From JAHCHG01 sp965214585 (GTDB taxonomy: Bacteria; Acidobacteriota; Blastocatellia; Pyrinomonadales; Pyrinomonadaceae): a DNA stretch of 64,000 nucleotides. The position numbers and the translations under genes were made by a program. Position 1 is the first letter of the stretch; the number at the start of each line of letters is the position of its first letter. Below, in pieces: positions 1 to 8,439 of this stretch. The notes beneath the pieces were generated by a model. It saw only the letters and a list, made by a program, of their open reading frames with translations. It searched no databases and was not told the DNA's origin. The stretch covers positions 1,922,001-1,986,000 of the forward strand of contig OZ243957.1 in assembly GCA_965214585.1 (NCBI GenBank). Reading direction: 5' to 3'.

Positions 1-366
1 AAACTGAACCCGCCGTTCGGCAACGCGCTGGCAAGTTTCGTCGTCGGACACGGCGTGATCGAACTTTCGACGATTTTCTTCTGCGCCGGCGCGGGAATGA
101 TGATCGGCTACGCTCTTGTCAATCCGGGCGATCTGTCGCGCGGTCAAGCCGTAAAAAAGAAGGGAATCGAAGCCGCGAAAATCGTTATCGGCTGCGCGTT
201 TTTCCTCGTTATCGCCGGAATAATCGAAGGCTTTCTCTCGCCCGCCGACATTCCCGCGTGGATCAAATTCGGCACGGGAATCTCGACGGGAATTGCGATG
301 TATTCTTATTTATTTTTAGTCGGCAGAGATGCAAAGGAAAAAGATTTAGCTGAACAGAAAAGTTGA
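1..366 (+). CDS. SpoIIM/DUF95-like membrane protein, C-terminal part (5' end outside window)
   Basis: The reading frame is open from base 1 and stops at 364-366, so the start lies upstream. About 121 residues are visible. They contain GHGVIELS and GAGMMIGYALVNPGD, then a charged loop, a hydrophobic segment (IVIGCAFFLVIAGIIEGF) and a last one (GTGISTGIAMYSYLFL), ending in a short charged tail. The H-G-x-x-E-L-S box followed by glycine-rich membrane helices is typical of the stage II sporulation protein M / DUF95 family. That family is common in non-sporulating bacteria, often beside an RDD protein, a MoxR ATPase and DUF58 genes, and its role there is unknown. The following purB gene is convergent. 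I infer an inner-membrane protein; function is not established. Confidence 0.75.
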   Translation, partial: KLNPPFGNALASFVVGHGVIELSTIFFCAGAGMMIGYALVNPGDLSRGQAVKKKGIEAAKIVIGCAFFLVIAGIIEGFLSPADIPAWIKFGTGISTGIAMYSYLFLVGRDAKEKDLAEQKS

Positions 367-409
367 TTGGGAATAAAATTTTGTCCGTTAAATATAAGTA
401 TAAAAACGC

Positions 410-1702
410 TTAATCAAAAACTCTGTCAAAAACTTTTCCGACATTTCGCAAATAATGTTTTAAGTCGAAAACTTTTTCAATTTCTTCATCCGAAAGTTTC
501 GAGTTTATATCCGCGTCGTTTTTCACCAATTCCTTATATTCGCCGCCTTCGTCCCAGACTTTCATTGCGTTTCGCTGAACCCACGAATAAGCGTCTTCGC
601 GCGAAACGCCTTTTTGCGTCAAAGCTAAAAGCATCTGTCCGCTGAAAATCAACCCGCGCGTTTCGTTCAGATTTTTCAGCATATTTTCGGGATAAACAAC
701 TAAATTATCAAGCAGCGAAGCGGTTTTTGCCAGCAAATAATCGAGCGTAACGGAAGAATCGGGCAGAACGATGCGTTCGGCGGAACTGTGCGAAATGTCG
801 CGTTCGTGCCAAAGTGCGACGTTTTCCAAGCCGACAACCACATTTGCGCGAACCGTCCGCGCCATTCCGCAAATGCGTTCGGATAAAATCGGGTTTCGTT
901 TGTGCGGCATCGCGCTTGAGCCTTTTTGTCCGGTTTTGAATTTTTCCTGCGCTTCCCGAACTTCCGTTCTCTGCCAATGGCGAACTTGCAAAGCGAATTT
1001 TTCAAGCGAAGACGCGATAATTCCGAGCGTGCATAGATATTCGGCGTATCTGTCGCGCTGAATGACCTGCGTCGAAATGTCCGCCGCTTTTAAGCCTAAT
1101 TTTTCGCAAACTCTCTCCTCAACTTCCGGGTCAAGATGAGCAAACGCGCCAACCGCGCCGGAAATTTTGCCGACGGAGATTATTTCTTTCGCCTTTTCAA
1201 GACGGACTTTATTTCTCCGCATTTCCGCGAACCAAAGGGCAAAAGTCATTCCGAAAGCCGTCGGTTCAGCGTGAATTCCGTGCGTTCTGCCGATTTGCGG
1301 CGTGTCTTTGAATTCAAAAGCGCGGCGTTTTAGAACTTCCGAAAGTTGTTCAATTTTTTCGAGCAAAATTGAACAAGATTCTTTTAATAAAAGCGCGTTC
1401 GCCGTATCAACAACGTCGCTTGAAGTCAAACCGAAATGCACAAAACGCGCCGCGTCGCCGATATTTTCCGCCAGATTCGTCGTAAAAGCGATCACGTCGT
1501 GATCGGTAATTTTTTCGATTTCCCTAATTCGCTCAACCGTAAAATCGGCTTTTTCCTTAATCGTTTCAACAGCTTCGCGCGGAATCGTTCCCATTTCTGC
1601 GTGAACTTCGCAAACGGCGATTTCTACATCGAGCCATTTTTGAAACTTATTCCGCAACTGCCAAACCGCGCCCATTTCGGGCAGAGTGTATCTTTCAATC
1701 AT
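410..1702 (-). CDS. purB: Adenylosuccinate lyase
   Basis: Catalyses two purine steps: cleavage of SAICAR to AICAR and of adenylosuccinate to AMP, each releasing fumarate. The protein is 430 residues, the usual size of the shorter bacterial PurB. The fumarase/aspartase superfamily signature GSSAMPHKRNP is present, as are TSSDVVDTANALLL and GRTHGIHAEPT, which carry active-site residues. I start it at the ATG at 1702 (MIERYTLPEMG), which matches the family N terminus. An in-frame TTG 36 nt upstream would add twelve residues that do not fit. No strong ribosome binding site precedes either start. It is transcribed away from the M16 peptidase gene end, with a hairpin in the 120-bp gap. A housekeeping cytosolic tetramer in this family; identification is secure. 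Confidence 0.95.
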   Translation of the reverse strand: MIERYTLPEMGAVWQLRNKFQKWLDVEIAVCEVHAEMGTIPREAVETIKEKADFTVERIREIEKITDHDVIAFTTNLAENIGDAARFVHFGLTSSDVVDTANALLLKESCSILLEKIEQLSEVLKRRAFEFKDTPQIGRTHGIHAEPTAFGMTFALWFAEMRRNKVRLEKAKEIISVGKISGAVGAFAHLDPEVEERVCEKLGLKAADISTQVIQRDRYAEYLCTLGIIASSLEKFALQVRHWQRTEVREAQEKFKTGQKGSSAMPHKRNPILSERICGMARTVRANVVVGLENVALWHERDISHSSAERIVLPDSSVTLDYLLAKTASLLDNLVVYPENMLKNLNETRGLIFSGQMLLALTQKGVSREDAYSWVQRNAMKVWDEGGEYKELVKNDADINSKLSDEEIEKVFDLKHYLRNVGKVFDRVFD

Positions 1703-1758
1703 CTTGTTTTGCTCTGAATTTTGAAGTGAAAAAGGCAAATTTTACGGAAACAAACAAG

Positions 1759-1810
1759 ATGAACCGAATAATTAAAAATAATACTCAAACTATTTTTAAT
1801 TCTGTTCATC
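1759..1810 (-). terminator. Hairpin downstream of the M16 peptidase gene
   Basis: Inverted repeat with arms near 1759-1780 and 1791-1810, AT-rich at the inner part, in the gap between the M16 peptidase stop and purB. Its position fits an intrinsic terminator for the peptidase transcript, but no long T run follows. Confidence 0.45.
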
Positions 1811-1827
1811 CCGTCCATTCCTGTTAG

Positions 1828-4671
1828 TTATTTTTTCATCTTTTCAGTTTCGTTAAGTAAAACCGGCTCGCCGAATCCCAACTCTTTCAAACGCGGCAGT
1901 TGAGTTTTCGCATCGCCGACGACCAAATAGATCATTTTATTCGAGTCGAGATATTTTTTCGACAAATTTTTGATCTCGTCAACCGTCATCCGTTTGACGA
2001 TTGCTTCTCTGTCTTTGACGTAATCGTATTTGAAACCGTATTTGCTAATATTAGAGAGCAAATTCAATTTCGCGCCCGCCGTTTCAAAGGCTCTCGCGTT
2101 GCTTTTTATTAGAAAACCTTTCGTCGTTTCCAAATCTTTTTCCGAATAATTTTTCCCGTAATCGTCCAAAATTTCTTTAACGAGCTGCGCGGATTCCAAA
2201 GTTACATTCGTTCGCACGCCGCTTGAAATTCTAAAAACTCCGGGCGACTTCGTGCCGGAAAAACCTGAGCCGATTCCATAAGTGTAACCTTTTCCTTCGC
2301 GCAATTGCTGTGTTAATTGCGATGCGAAACCGCCGCCGCCGAGAATGTAATTCATAATCGTCGCCGGATAAAAATCTTTGTCGGTTGCCGCCAATGCCGG
2401 ATAACCGAAATTTATTACGGACTGTTTCGCGTCGGGAACGTCGTAGAAATAAATCTTCGACTGTTTCGGCGGTTGGGGCGTTTTATAATCGGGAATTTCG
2501 ACCTTTTTGGCTTTCCACATTTTGTTCAAATCGTTTAATGAACTCGTAATCGCCCTTTTATCCAACGCTCCGACGACGTGCATTCTGGCAACCGACGGCG
2601 AGATATTTTTGTTGTAATATGCCTTCAAATCGTCGAGCGTAATTGCATTTACCGACTCGATTGTTCCCAAAATATTTTTCGAGCGAATGTTGTCTTTGCC
2701 GTAAATCAATTCGTCAAAAGCGTTTGCGGCAATTGCGTTCGGATTCGCCTTTTGCTGTTGAATCTGGCTGATAATTCGCTGTTTTTGCAAATCAAATTCC
2801 TTCGCATCCCAACGCGGTTCGAGCAAGATTTCTTCGACGAGATCGAGCGTCGCATTGTAATTTTTCGCCAAAGTATTTCCACGAATCGTTATATCTTCGG
2901 TGTCGGCGGAAACTGAAATCGAAGCACCGAGCTGCTGAATCGCTTGTTCGAGTTCGACGGGCGTTTTGTTTTTCGTGCCTTGCGTCAGCATCCGCGCCAG
3001 CAGATTTGAAACGCCGACTTTGTTTGCATCTTCAAGAAGCTGTCCGCCGCCGATGACAATCTCGAAATCAACAAGCGGAACTTCCGTGTTTTGAATGCCG
3101 TAAACTTTCAGACCGTTTTTGAGTTTGTCTTCCCAAATCGCCGGAATTTTAATCTCCGGCGCGTCGCCGTAAGACGGCTCAACCGTGCGGTCAAAACTCG
3201 ACGGCGTGCGTTCATATTCGGCTTTTTGATTCGGATCAACTTCGTCTTCTGCGCCCGCGACAATTTTTTCTTCGACGACTTCCGCGCGTTTTGAATTTTC
3301 TAACGCCAATTCAAGTTTGCCTTTCGGCACAAAACTCGTCGCCACATAATTTTTGCCTTTGATATATTTGTTATAAACACGCATCACGTCCGCAGGCGTA
3401 ACGGCGAGAATGTTTTTGATGTCCTGCTCGATAAATCCGGGATTGTCGGCAAAAATGTTATATTGCGCCAGTTGAAAACCTTTGCCGAGAACGCTCGAAA
3501 GCGAGTTGTAAAATCCGGTTTCCTGACCGGCTTTGATGCGATTGAGGTCTTTTTCCGAAATTCCTTCTTTTTCAAATTTGGCAAAAGTTTCGTCAATCGC
3601 TTCGTCAACCGCGTCCAAATCCTTGTCTGCATAAGCTGTTACGACAAGCTGCATCTGTCCGGCAAGTTCCGAATCGCGGTTAAACATCGCCGCATTCGGC
3701 GCGAGTTTTTTGTCTTCGACCAAAACCTTGTAAAGCGGCGCACTTTTCCCGTCCGACAAATACTGCGCCAAAACCGCCAGCGGATAAGAATCGGGATGAT
3801 ATTGCTCAACCGTAACCCAATTTCTTGTCAACTGCGGCAGACGCGCAAAATTATCTTCGTGATAAAGTTTAACCGTTTTCTTTATTTCGCCCGCACGTTT
3901 CACCATCGGCTTGATGTCTTCGCCTTTTTTTATTTCGCTAAAATACTTTTCAACCCATTTTTTCGCCTGCGCTTTGTCAAAATCGCCCGCAATCACAAGC
4001 GTTACATTATTCGGCACATACCAACGGCGGAAAAATTCCTTGACATCCGGGAGAGTCGCGTTCTGCAAATCGTCGAGCGAACCGATAACCTGCCAATTAT
4101 ACGGGTGATCTTCCGGGTATAGATTTTTATCAATCACATAAGAAGTATGACCATACGGACGATTATCAACGCTCTGCCGTTTTTCGTTTTTGACGACCTG
4201 CTTTTCCTTCGCCAAAACCGGATCGGTAACGGTATTGATAAAAAACCCTAGTTTGTCGGCTTCCGCCCAGATCATTTTCTCCAGCGCGTCTTTCGGCACG
4301 GTTTGGAAATAATTCGTCCGATCACGCGATGTCGAACCGTTCGCGCCCGAACCGCCGATTCGCGCCGACAATTTATCAAGTCCGCCTTTGCCGAGATTTT
4401 CCGATTCGAGAAAAAGCAGATGCTCAAACAAATGTGCAAATCCCGTGCGCCCTTCTTTCTCCCGCGCCGAACCGACGTGCGCCGTCAACGCAACGGCGAC
4501 AACAGGATCGGAACGGTCAACGTGAAAGATAACATCCAAGCCGTTATCCAAAGTAAATTTTTCGTAATCAACTTTGAAATTTACTTTGTCAGCAGATTTC
4601 TGAGCCGCAACGGGAAGTAAAAGACTGATTAAACAAACAAGAACGCCGAAATATAATTTTGCACTTTTCAT
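1828..4671 (-). CDS. Secreted M16-family zinc metallopeptidase, two-domain
   Basis: 947 residues. An N-terminal signal peptide ends in a VAAQ-like cleavage site around residue 24, so the enzyme is probably periplasmic. The first M16 half has the inverted zinc motif HxxEH (H80-L-F-E83-H84) and the downstream acidic segment VVKNEKRQ expected to hold the third zinc ligand. The second half (from about residue 515) has the M16 fold (GVSNLLARMLTQGT, REGKGYTYGIGSGF) but no HxxEH, as in pitrilysin/PqqL-like peptidases where the C-terminal half is inactive and closes the chamber. These enzymes degrade peptides; the substrate cannot be deduced. It stands between purB and the fused E1 gene on the same strand, with a 117-bp gap from E1 holding a heptamer repeat. 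Confidence 0.9.
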   Translation of the reverse strand: MKSAKLYFGVLVCLISLLLPVAAQKSADKVNFKVDYEKFTLDNGLDVIFHVDRSDPVVAVALTAHVGSAREKEGRTGFAHLFEHLLFLESENLGKGGLDKLSARIGGSGANGSTSRDRTNYFQTVPKDALEKMIWAEADKLGFFINTVTDPVLAKEKQVVKNEKRQSVDNRPYGHTSYVIDKNLYPEDHPYNWQVIGSLDDLQNATLPDVKEFFRRWYVPNNVTLVIAGDFDKAQAKKWVEKYFSEIKKGEDIKPMVKRAGEIKKTVKLYHEDNFARLPQLTRNWVTVEQYHPDSYPLAVLAQYLSDGKSAPLYKVLVEDKKLAPNAAMFNRDSELAGQMQLVVTAYADKDLDAVDEAIDETFAKFEKEGISEKDLNRIKAGQETGFYNSLSSVLGKGFQLAQYNIFADNPGFIEQDIKNILAVTPADVMRVYNKYIKGKNYVATSFVPKGKLELALENSKRAEVVEEKIVAGAEDEVDPNQKAEYERTPSSFDRTVEPSYGDAPEIKIPAIWEDKLKNGLKVYGIQNTEVPLVDFEIVIGGGQLLEDANKVGVSNLLARMLTQGTKNKTPVELEQAIQQLGASISVSADTEDITIRGNTLAKNYNATLDLVEEILLEPRWDAKEFDLQKQRIISQIQQQKANPNAIAANAFDELIYGKDNIRSKNILGTIESVNAITLDDLKAYYNKNISPSVARMHVVGALDKRAITSSLNDLNKMWKAKKVEIPDYKTPQPPKQSKIYFYDVPDAKQSVINFGYPALAATDKDFYPATIMNYILGGGGFASQLTQQLREGKGYTYGIGSGFSGTKSPGVFRISSGVRTNVTLESAQLVKEILDDYGKNYSEKDLETTKGFLIKSNARAFETAGAKLNLLSNISKYGFKYDYVKDREAIVKRMTVDEIKNLSKKYLDSNKMIYLVVGDAKTQLPRLKELGFGEPVLLNETEKMKK

Positions 4672-4753
4672 AATAAATTGTTGGTTTCGGGAGAATGTTT
4701 TAACTTTCAGATGACGAAAAAACGGAAAAAGTTATCCGAGTTTAAGATAACAA

Positions 4754-4781
4754 CGGCTAACTGTTCACAGCTAATCGCTAA
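4754..4781. repeat. Degenerate heptamer array (GCTAA type)
   Basis: Four successive 7-mers, CGGCTAA CTGTTCA CAGCTAA TCGCTAA, between the E1 and M16 genes. It is the weakest member of the period-7 family listed throughout this window and has no clear inverted partner. Confidence 0.45.
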
Positions 4782-4788
4782 CTTCCTT

Positions 4789-7209
4789 CTAATATTTCAT
4801 CAAATCACGCAGAGCCATTTCAACGTCGTCAACTTGCGGCAAAATAAAATCTTCGAGCTGCGGAGCGTAGCCGACGAAGGTATCGGTTGCGCCGAGGCGA
4901 CGAACGGGCGCGTCTAAATATTCAAAAAGTTCGTCCGCGACACGCGCGGCGATTTCCGCGCCGTAGCCGTAAGACAAAGAATCTTCGTGCGCGACGATCA
5001 CGCGGTTGGTCTTTTTGATTGATTCTTCGATTGCGTCCCAATCGTAAGGCACGAGCGTTCTGAGGTCAATAATTTCAACGGAAACGCCGTCTTTTTCGAG
5101 CCGTTTCGCCGCTTCGTTTGAACGGTGAACGAGTGCGCCGAAGGTTACGATTGTTACGTCCGAGCCTTCGCGCACGGTTTTTGCTTTGCCGAACGGAATC
5201 ATAAATTCCGAGCCGGGATACTGCGATTTATTGTAAACCTGCCGGTAAAGATGTTTGTGTTCGAGAAACAAAACCGGATCGTCGCAGCGAATCGAAGTTC
5301 TTAAAAGTCCGTTTGCGTCCAGAGCGTTTGACGGATAAGCGATTCGCAAGCCGGGCGTGTGCGAAAAGAGCGTCGTGCCGGATTGCGAGTGATAAACCGC
5401 GCCGCCTTTTAAGTAGCCGCCGACGGGAACGCGCATTACAATCGGGCATTTCGTGTCGCCGTCCGAACGCCAGCGCGTAACGGCGACTTCGTTTCTGATC
5501 TGGTGAAACGCCGGGAAAATATAATCGAAAAACTGAATTTCGACGACGGGTTTTAGTCCGCGAAGCGACATTCCGACGGCGCGTCCGATGATATTTGCTT
5601 CGGCAAGAGGCGAATTGAAAACGCGAGCCGAGCCGAATTCGCGTTGCAAATTTGCCGTAACTTTGAAAACGCCGCCTTTGCCTTTGACCGTTTCGAGCAG
5701 TTCTTCGCGCGAAGCGTCCGCGACATCTTCGCCGAAAATAACGATTGCCGGATCGCGTTCCATCTCTTCGTGCAGACAGCGATTTATAAGGTCAACCATC
5801 GTTCCGGGATTGCCCGAAAGTTCCGCGCCTTCTTCCGTGTCGAAATCTTTTGAAGTCGGGTCAACATCCGGCGAAAATACGTTTCGTAAGGCGGTTTCGG
5901 GCGCGGGCTGCGGCGACGCAATCGCTTCGTCAGCCGCTTGATTTATCTCAGCGTCAACTTCCTTTCGCAGTTTTTCCAATTCTTCGGTTGAAGCGATTCC
6001 TTCGGTCATCAAAAACTCGCCGAATGTTCTGATCGGATCAATTTCCGCTTCTTTTTGGCGTTCTTCTTCGGGACGATAATTTTTTTCGTCATCCGAAAGC
6101 GAATGCGAATATGGGCGTATAACTTTTGCGTGAACGAATGCCGGACCTTTTCTTTCGCGGCAGTATTCGACGGCGCGTTGAAATGTTTCGTAACTGTCCA
6201 AAGGATCGCAGCCGTCGCATTTTTGAATATAAAGATCGGGAAAACCGACGACGAGTTTTGAAATATCGCCGCCCGCCGTGCCGACTTCGACGGGAACTGA
6301 AATCGCGTAACCGTTATCTTCAACAACGAAAATCACGGGCAGTTTCAAATTTGAAGCCGTATTCAGAGATTCCCACCATTCGCCCTCGCTCGTCGTCCCG
6401 TCGCCGACCGACATATAAACGACTTCATCGCCTTTAAAACCCGTGACAATTTCCTTTAATTCATCAACCAAAGACGCGCGATAAGACGCTTCCGCCGCGC
6501 CGACGGCGTGCAGAGCCTGCGTTCCCGTGCAGCTTGATTGCGACGGAACATTCAAATCAACGTGTCCCCAATGCGAAGGCATCTGCCGCCCGTGTGAATT
6601 CGGATCGGCTTCCGCGCCAACCGCCGACAAAAGCATCTCTTTCGCCGTCATTCCGAGTTCAAGCATCAAAGCGCGATCACGATAATACGGAAAAAACCAA
6701 TCGTAACCCGCCTTCAAAGCCATTCCCGCGCCGACGAGTGCCGCTTCGTGTCCCGCGCCCGAAATCTGAAAAAATATTTTGTTCTGACCTTTTAACTGAA
6801 TTTCCTTGTCGTCAATCCGCCGCGACATATACATCGTGCGATAAATTCCGACCAGAGTTTTTTCATCCAAACCCTTATAATCGCCTGATTTTTTCGCCGA
6901 AGATTTTTTCGCGGTTGATTTCTTATCTGATTTTGCAGGAGTTTTAGATTTCGCCGTTTCCTGCTTTTTCTTCACATCGCCCGCGCCGTCGGCTTGCGTT
7001 GTTTTAACGGATTTTTCCGCAGATTTGTCAGCTGCGGTTTTTGATTTCGCCGTTGTTTCCGTTTTTTTATTTGATTTTGAAGCCTTACTTTTCTTTGAAG
7101 TTATCGCTTCGCCAAGCGGTTTTTTATTCGCTTGAATATTTTTTTGTTTAACTGCGCTGCCCGTGTTTTTCGTTTCTTTTTTATCGGTTTTCTTGCTCGC
7201 TGTTGCCAT
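4789..7209 (-). CDS. Fused alpha-beta E1 component of a 2-oxoacid dehydrogenase complex (thiamine-dependent)
   Basis: 806 residues. Residues 1 to about 112 are low-complexity, Lys/Ala/Thr/Ser-rich and probably disordered. An E1-alpha module (about 113-430) follows, with the thiamine diphosphate motif GDGTTSEGEWWE and the closing VEDNGYA. A linker leads to an E1-beta module (about 470-806) with IFGEDVAD and GLRIAYPSNALDA. Such enzymes decarboxylate pyruvate or branched-chain 2-oxoacids and pass the acyl group to a lipoyl E2. Alpha and beta are normally separate chains; fused forms are known in Bacteroidetes and Acidobacteriota. No E2 or E3 gene is adjacent, so the substrate (branched-chain versus pyruvate) cannot be told from context. 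An AGGAG ribosome site precedes the ATG. The basic N-terminal tail is unusual and lies before the catalytic core. Confidence 0.88.
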   Translation of the reverse strand: MATASKKTDKKETKNTGSAVKQKNIQANKKPLGEAITSKKSKASKSNKKTETTAKSKTAADKSAEKSVKTTQADGAGDVKKKQETAKSKTPAKSDKKSTAKKSSAKKSGDYKGLDEKTLVGIYRTMYMSRRIDDKEIQLKGQNKIFFQISGAGHEAALVGAGMALKAGYDWFFPYYRDRALMLELGMTAKEMLLSAVGAEADPNSHGRQMPSHWGHVDLNVPSQSSCTGTQALHAVGAAEASYRASLVDELKEIVTGFKGDEVVYMSVGDGTTSEGEWWESLNTASNLKLPVIFVVEDNGYAISVPVEVGTAGGDISKLVVGFPDLYIQKCDGCDPLDSYETFQRAVEYCRERKGPAFVHAKVIRPYSHSLSDDEKNYRPEEERQKEAEIDPIRTFGEFLMTEGIASTEELEKLRKEVDAEINQAADEAIASPQPAPETALRNVFSPDVDPTSKDFDTEEGAELSGNPGTMVDLINRCLHEEMERDPAIVIFGEDVADASREELLETVKGKGGVFKVTANLQREFGSARVFNSPLAEANIIGRAVGMSLRGLKPVVEIQFFDYIFPAFHQIRNEVAVTRWRSDGDTKCPIVMRVPVGGYLKGGAVYHSQSGTTLFSHTPGLRIAYPSNALDANGLLRTSIRCDDPVLFLEHKHLYRQVYNKSQYPGSEFMIPFGKAKTVREGSDVTIVTFGALVHRSNEAAKRLEKDGVSVEIIDLRTLVPYDWDAIEESIKKTNRVIVAHEDSLSYGYGAEIAARVADELFEYLDAPVRRLGATDTFVGYAPQLEDFILPQVDDVEMALRDLMKY

Positions 7210-7576
7210 TATTAAATGAATCTCCTAAATAAATTTATAATTTCAATTTTCTCAATAAATTATTTCGCTCTATATTAAAATGTTCGGCTGTATCTTTTAG
7301 AATGTTTGAAAATGCGCCGATTATTAGCGGATTTTGTAAATGTAAATTCGTCAATTAAGGACAAGCAGTTAATCGGTCAGAAATTTATACTAAGCAACAG
7401 AAAAAAAGAGATTTGATTTCTAACCAGAACCGTGAGCGGCAGCGAATAAGTTAAATTGAATATCTAAATGTTAAGCAATTACCAAGTCGCTATCGCTCCC
7501 TGTTCTGATTGTTCCAAAATAAATCTATAATCTCTCAGCTATGATCTTTAATCTATTCCGAAAAGCTAATTCTAAA
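7210..7576. other. Intergenic region upstream of the E1 gene
   Basis: AT-rich. It contains the E1 ribosome site and, near 7262-7277, a sequence reading TATAGAGC on the minus strand. The same octamer ends the palindromic element at 9631-9765, so this may be a solitary element end. I see no gene, tRNA or strong terminator. Confidence 0.4.
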
Positions 7577-7770
7577 TTATTCAAACAAGTTTCTCGCAAA
7601 ACTTATGACTTTCGGGCGTTCCGATTTGTCAAGATGACAATAAACCGCGTCTTTAATCACGCGCGTAATTCTTCCAACGAATCGGCTTCGGTAAATATTG
7701 AAGCACCGAGAGTCTTCGCCGTGAATCCGCCTTCCAACACATCTTCTACTGAAAAAATTAATTCCTTCAT
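7577..7770 (-). pseudogene. Frameshifted HicB-like small protein gene
   Basis: Read from the ATG at 7770 the frame gives MKELIFSVEDVLEGGFTA, then SIFTEADSLEELRA, and stops at 7657-7659. One frame over, from 7657, it continues without a break as IKDAVYCHLDKSERPKVI and ends at 7577-7579. Together they match end to end the ~65-residue HicB-like (UPF0150) family, whose members read like MKELIF-E-GGYTA-ALG-SIFTEAD-LEELR-VRDAV-CHF-RPKVI. Restoring one A between GCG and TG would rejoin the frames (RAMIKDA). So this is a one-base deletion, either real decay or a sequence error. HicB-like proteins often pair with a HicA-like toxin; I find no intact partner. The family is sometimes mislabelled 2-oxoisovalerate dehydrogenase, which makes its place beside E1 a curious coincidence. 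Confidence 0.75.
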
Positions 7771-7842
7771 AATCAAACTAACGCAACAGTTTATCATCAA
7801 ACGGCGGAATCACTCAAAAACTGCTCGTTCTTTTCCGATGTT

Positions 7843-8160
7843 TTATTCTGCGTAATCGAGTTCGAGAGTTTCCCTGTATTCTTCCGCCATCGTCGGATGT
7901 CCGTGCGCGAGCGAAACTTCGATGCCTTTTTCGTAAGCCGCCCGCGCCTTTTCCGCGTCGCCCATTTTTTCGTAAGCCTTCGCCAGCATTCCGTAAGCCG
8001 CGCCTTCATCGTCCGCTTTTTGCAGATAATCTTCGAGCGTTTTTATGCCGTCCGCGTAATTTTCCGCGTTCAGATATTCATTCGCCAAACCGAACATCAC
8101 CATAGTATTGTCCGCGTCGGTTTCCAACATTTGTTTAAAAACTTCTATTCTGTCGCTCAT
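7843..8160 (-). CDS. Small tetratricopeptide-repeat protein
   Basis: 105 residues when started at the ATG at 8160 (MSDRIEVFKQML); an in-frame start 99 nt upstream would add an unlikely basic, hydrophobic stretch. The sequence forms about two and a half TPR units: FGLANEYLNAENYADGI, YGMLAKAYEKMGDAEKA, then a C-terminal helix. There is no signal peptide, so it is likely a cytosolic scaffold or adaptor. Its mRNA runs toward the HicB-like remnant. Similar one-gene TPR proteins are common in Acidobacteriota; partner and role are unknown. Confidence 0.75.
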   Translation of the reverse strand: MSDRIEVFKQMLETDADNTMVMFGLANEYLNAENYADGIKTLEDYLQKADDEGAAYGMLAKAYEKMGDAEKARAAYEKGIEVSLAHGHPTMAEEYRETLELDYAE

Positions 8161-8277
8161 AATAAAAATAATTCTAACAAACATCGAAAAAATTTTATAT
8201 CGGCAAAGTTTTTTAATCCGATTGAACCTTTGTAAATACGGCATTAAGAAAATTATCAATTAAATGCGAAATTTCGG

Positions 8278-8307
8278 TTGACATATTCGGGAAAATTAAA
8301 CTATCTT
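8278..8307 (+). promoter_or_regulatory. Candidate sigma-70 promoter for the M43 protease gene
   Basis: TTGACA at 8278-8283 and TATCTT at 8302-8307, spacer 18 nt, on the strand of the protease gene, leaving a 5' leader of about 125 nt. Judged by consensus match only. Confidence 0.45.
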
Positions 8308-8439
8308 ACTAAAGCATTTCCGAAATTCTGAAACAGTTCACAATTTCAAACACTTTCCCTGTGTTTTGATTACTTTCGAGCAGTTAAATAATAAAATTTG
8401 TTTTCTTAAATATATACAGACAAGGAGATAACCGAAAAA

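Noticed and set aside
3463..4122. A 219-codon open frame on the plus strand inside the M16 peptidase gene
   Set aside because: Antisense to a clear gene; Arg/Phe-rich and without family likeness, as expected for a shadow frame.
7541..7855. A 104-codon plus-strand frame over the HicB-like region
   Set aside because: Its product has no likeness to any family, while the minus strand gives two clean halves of a known small protein.
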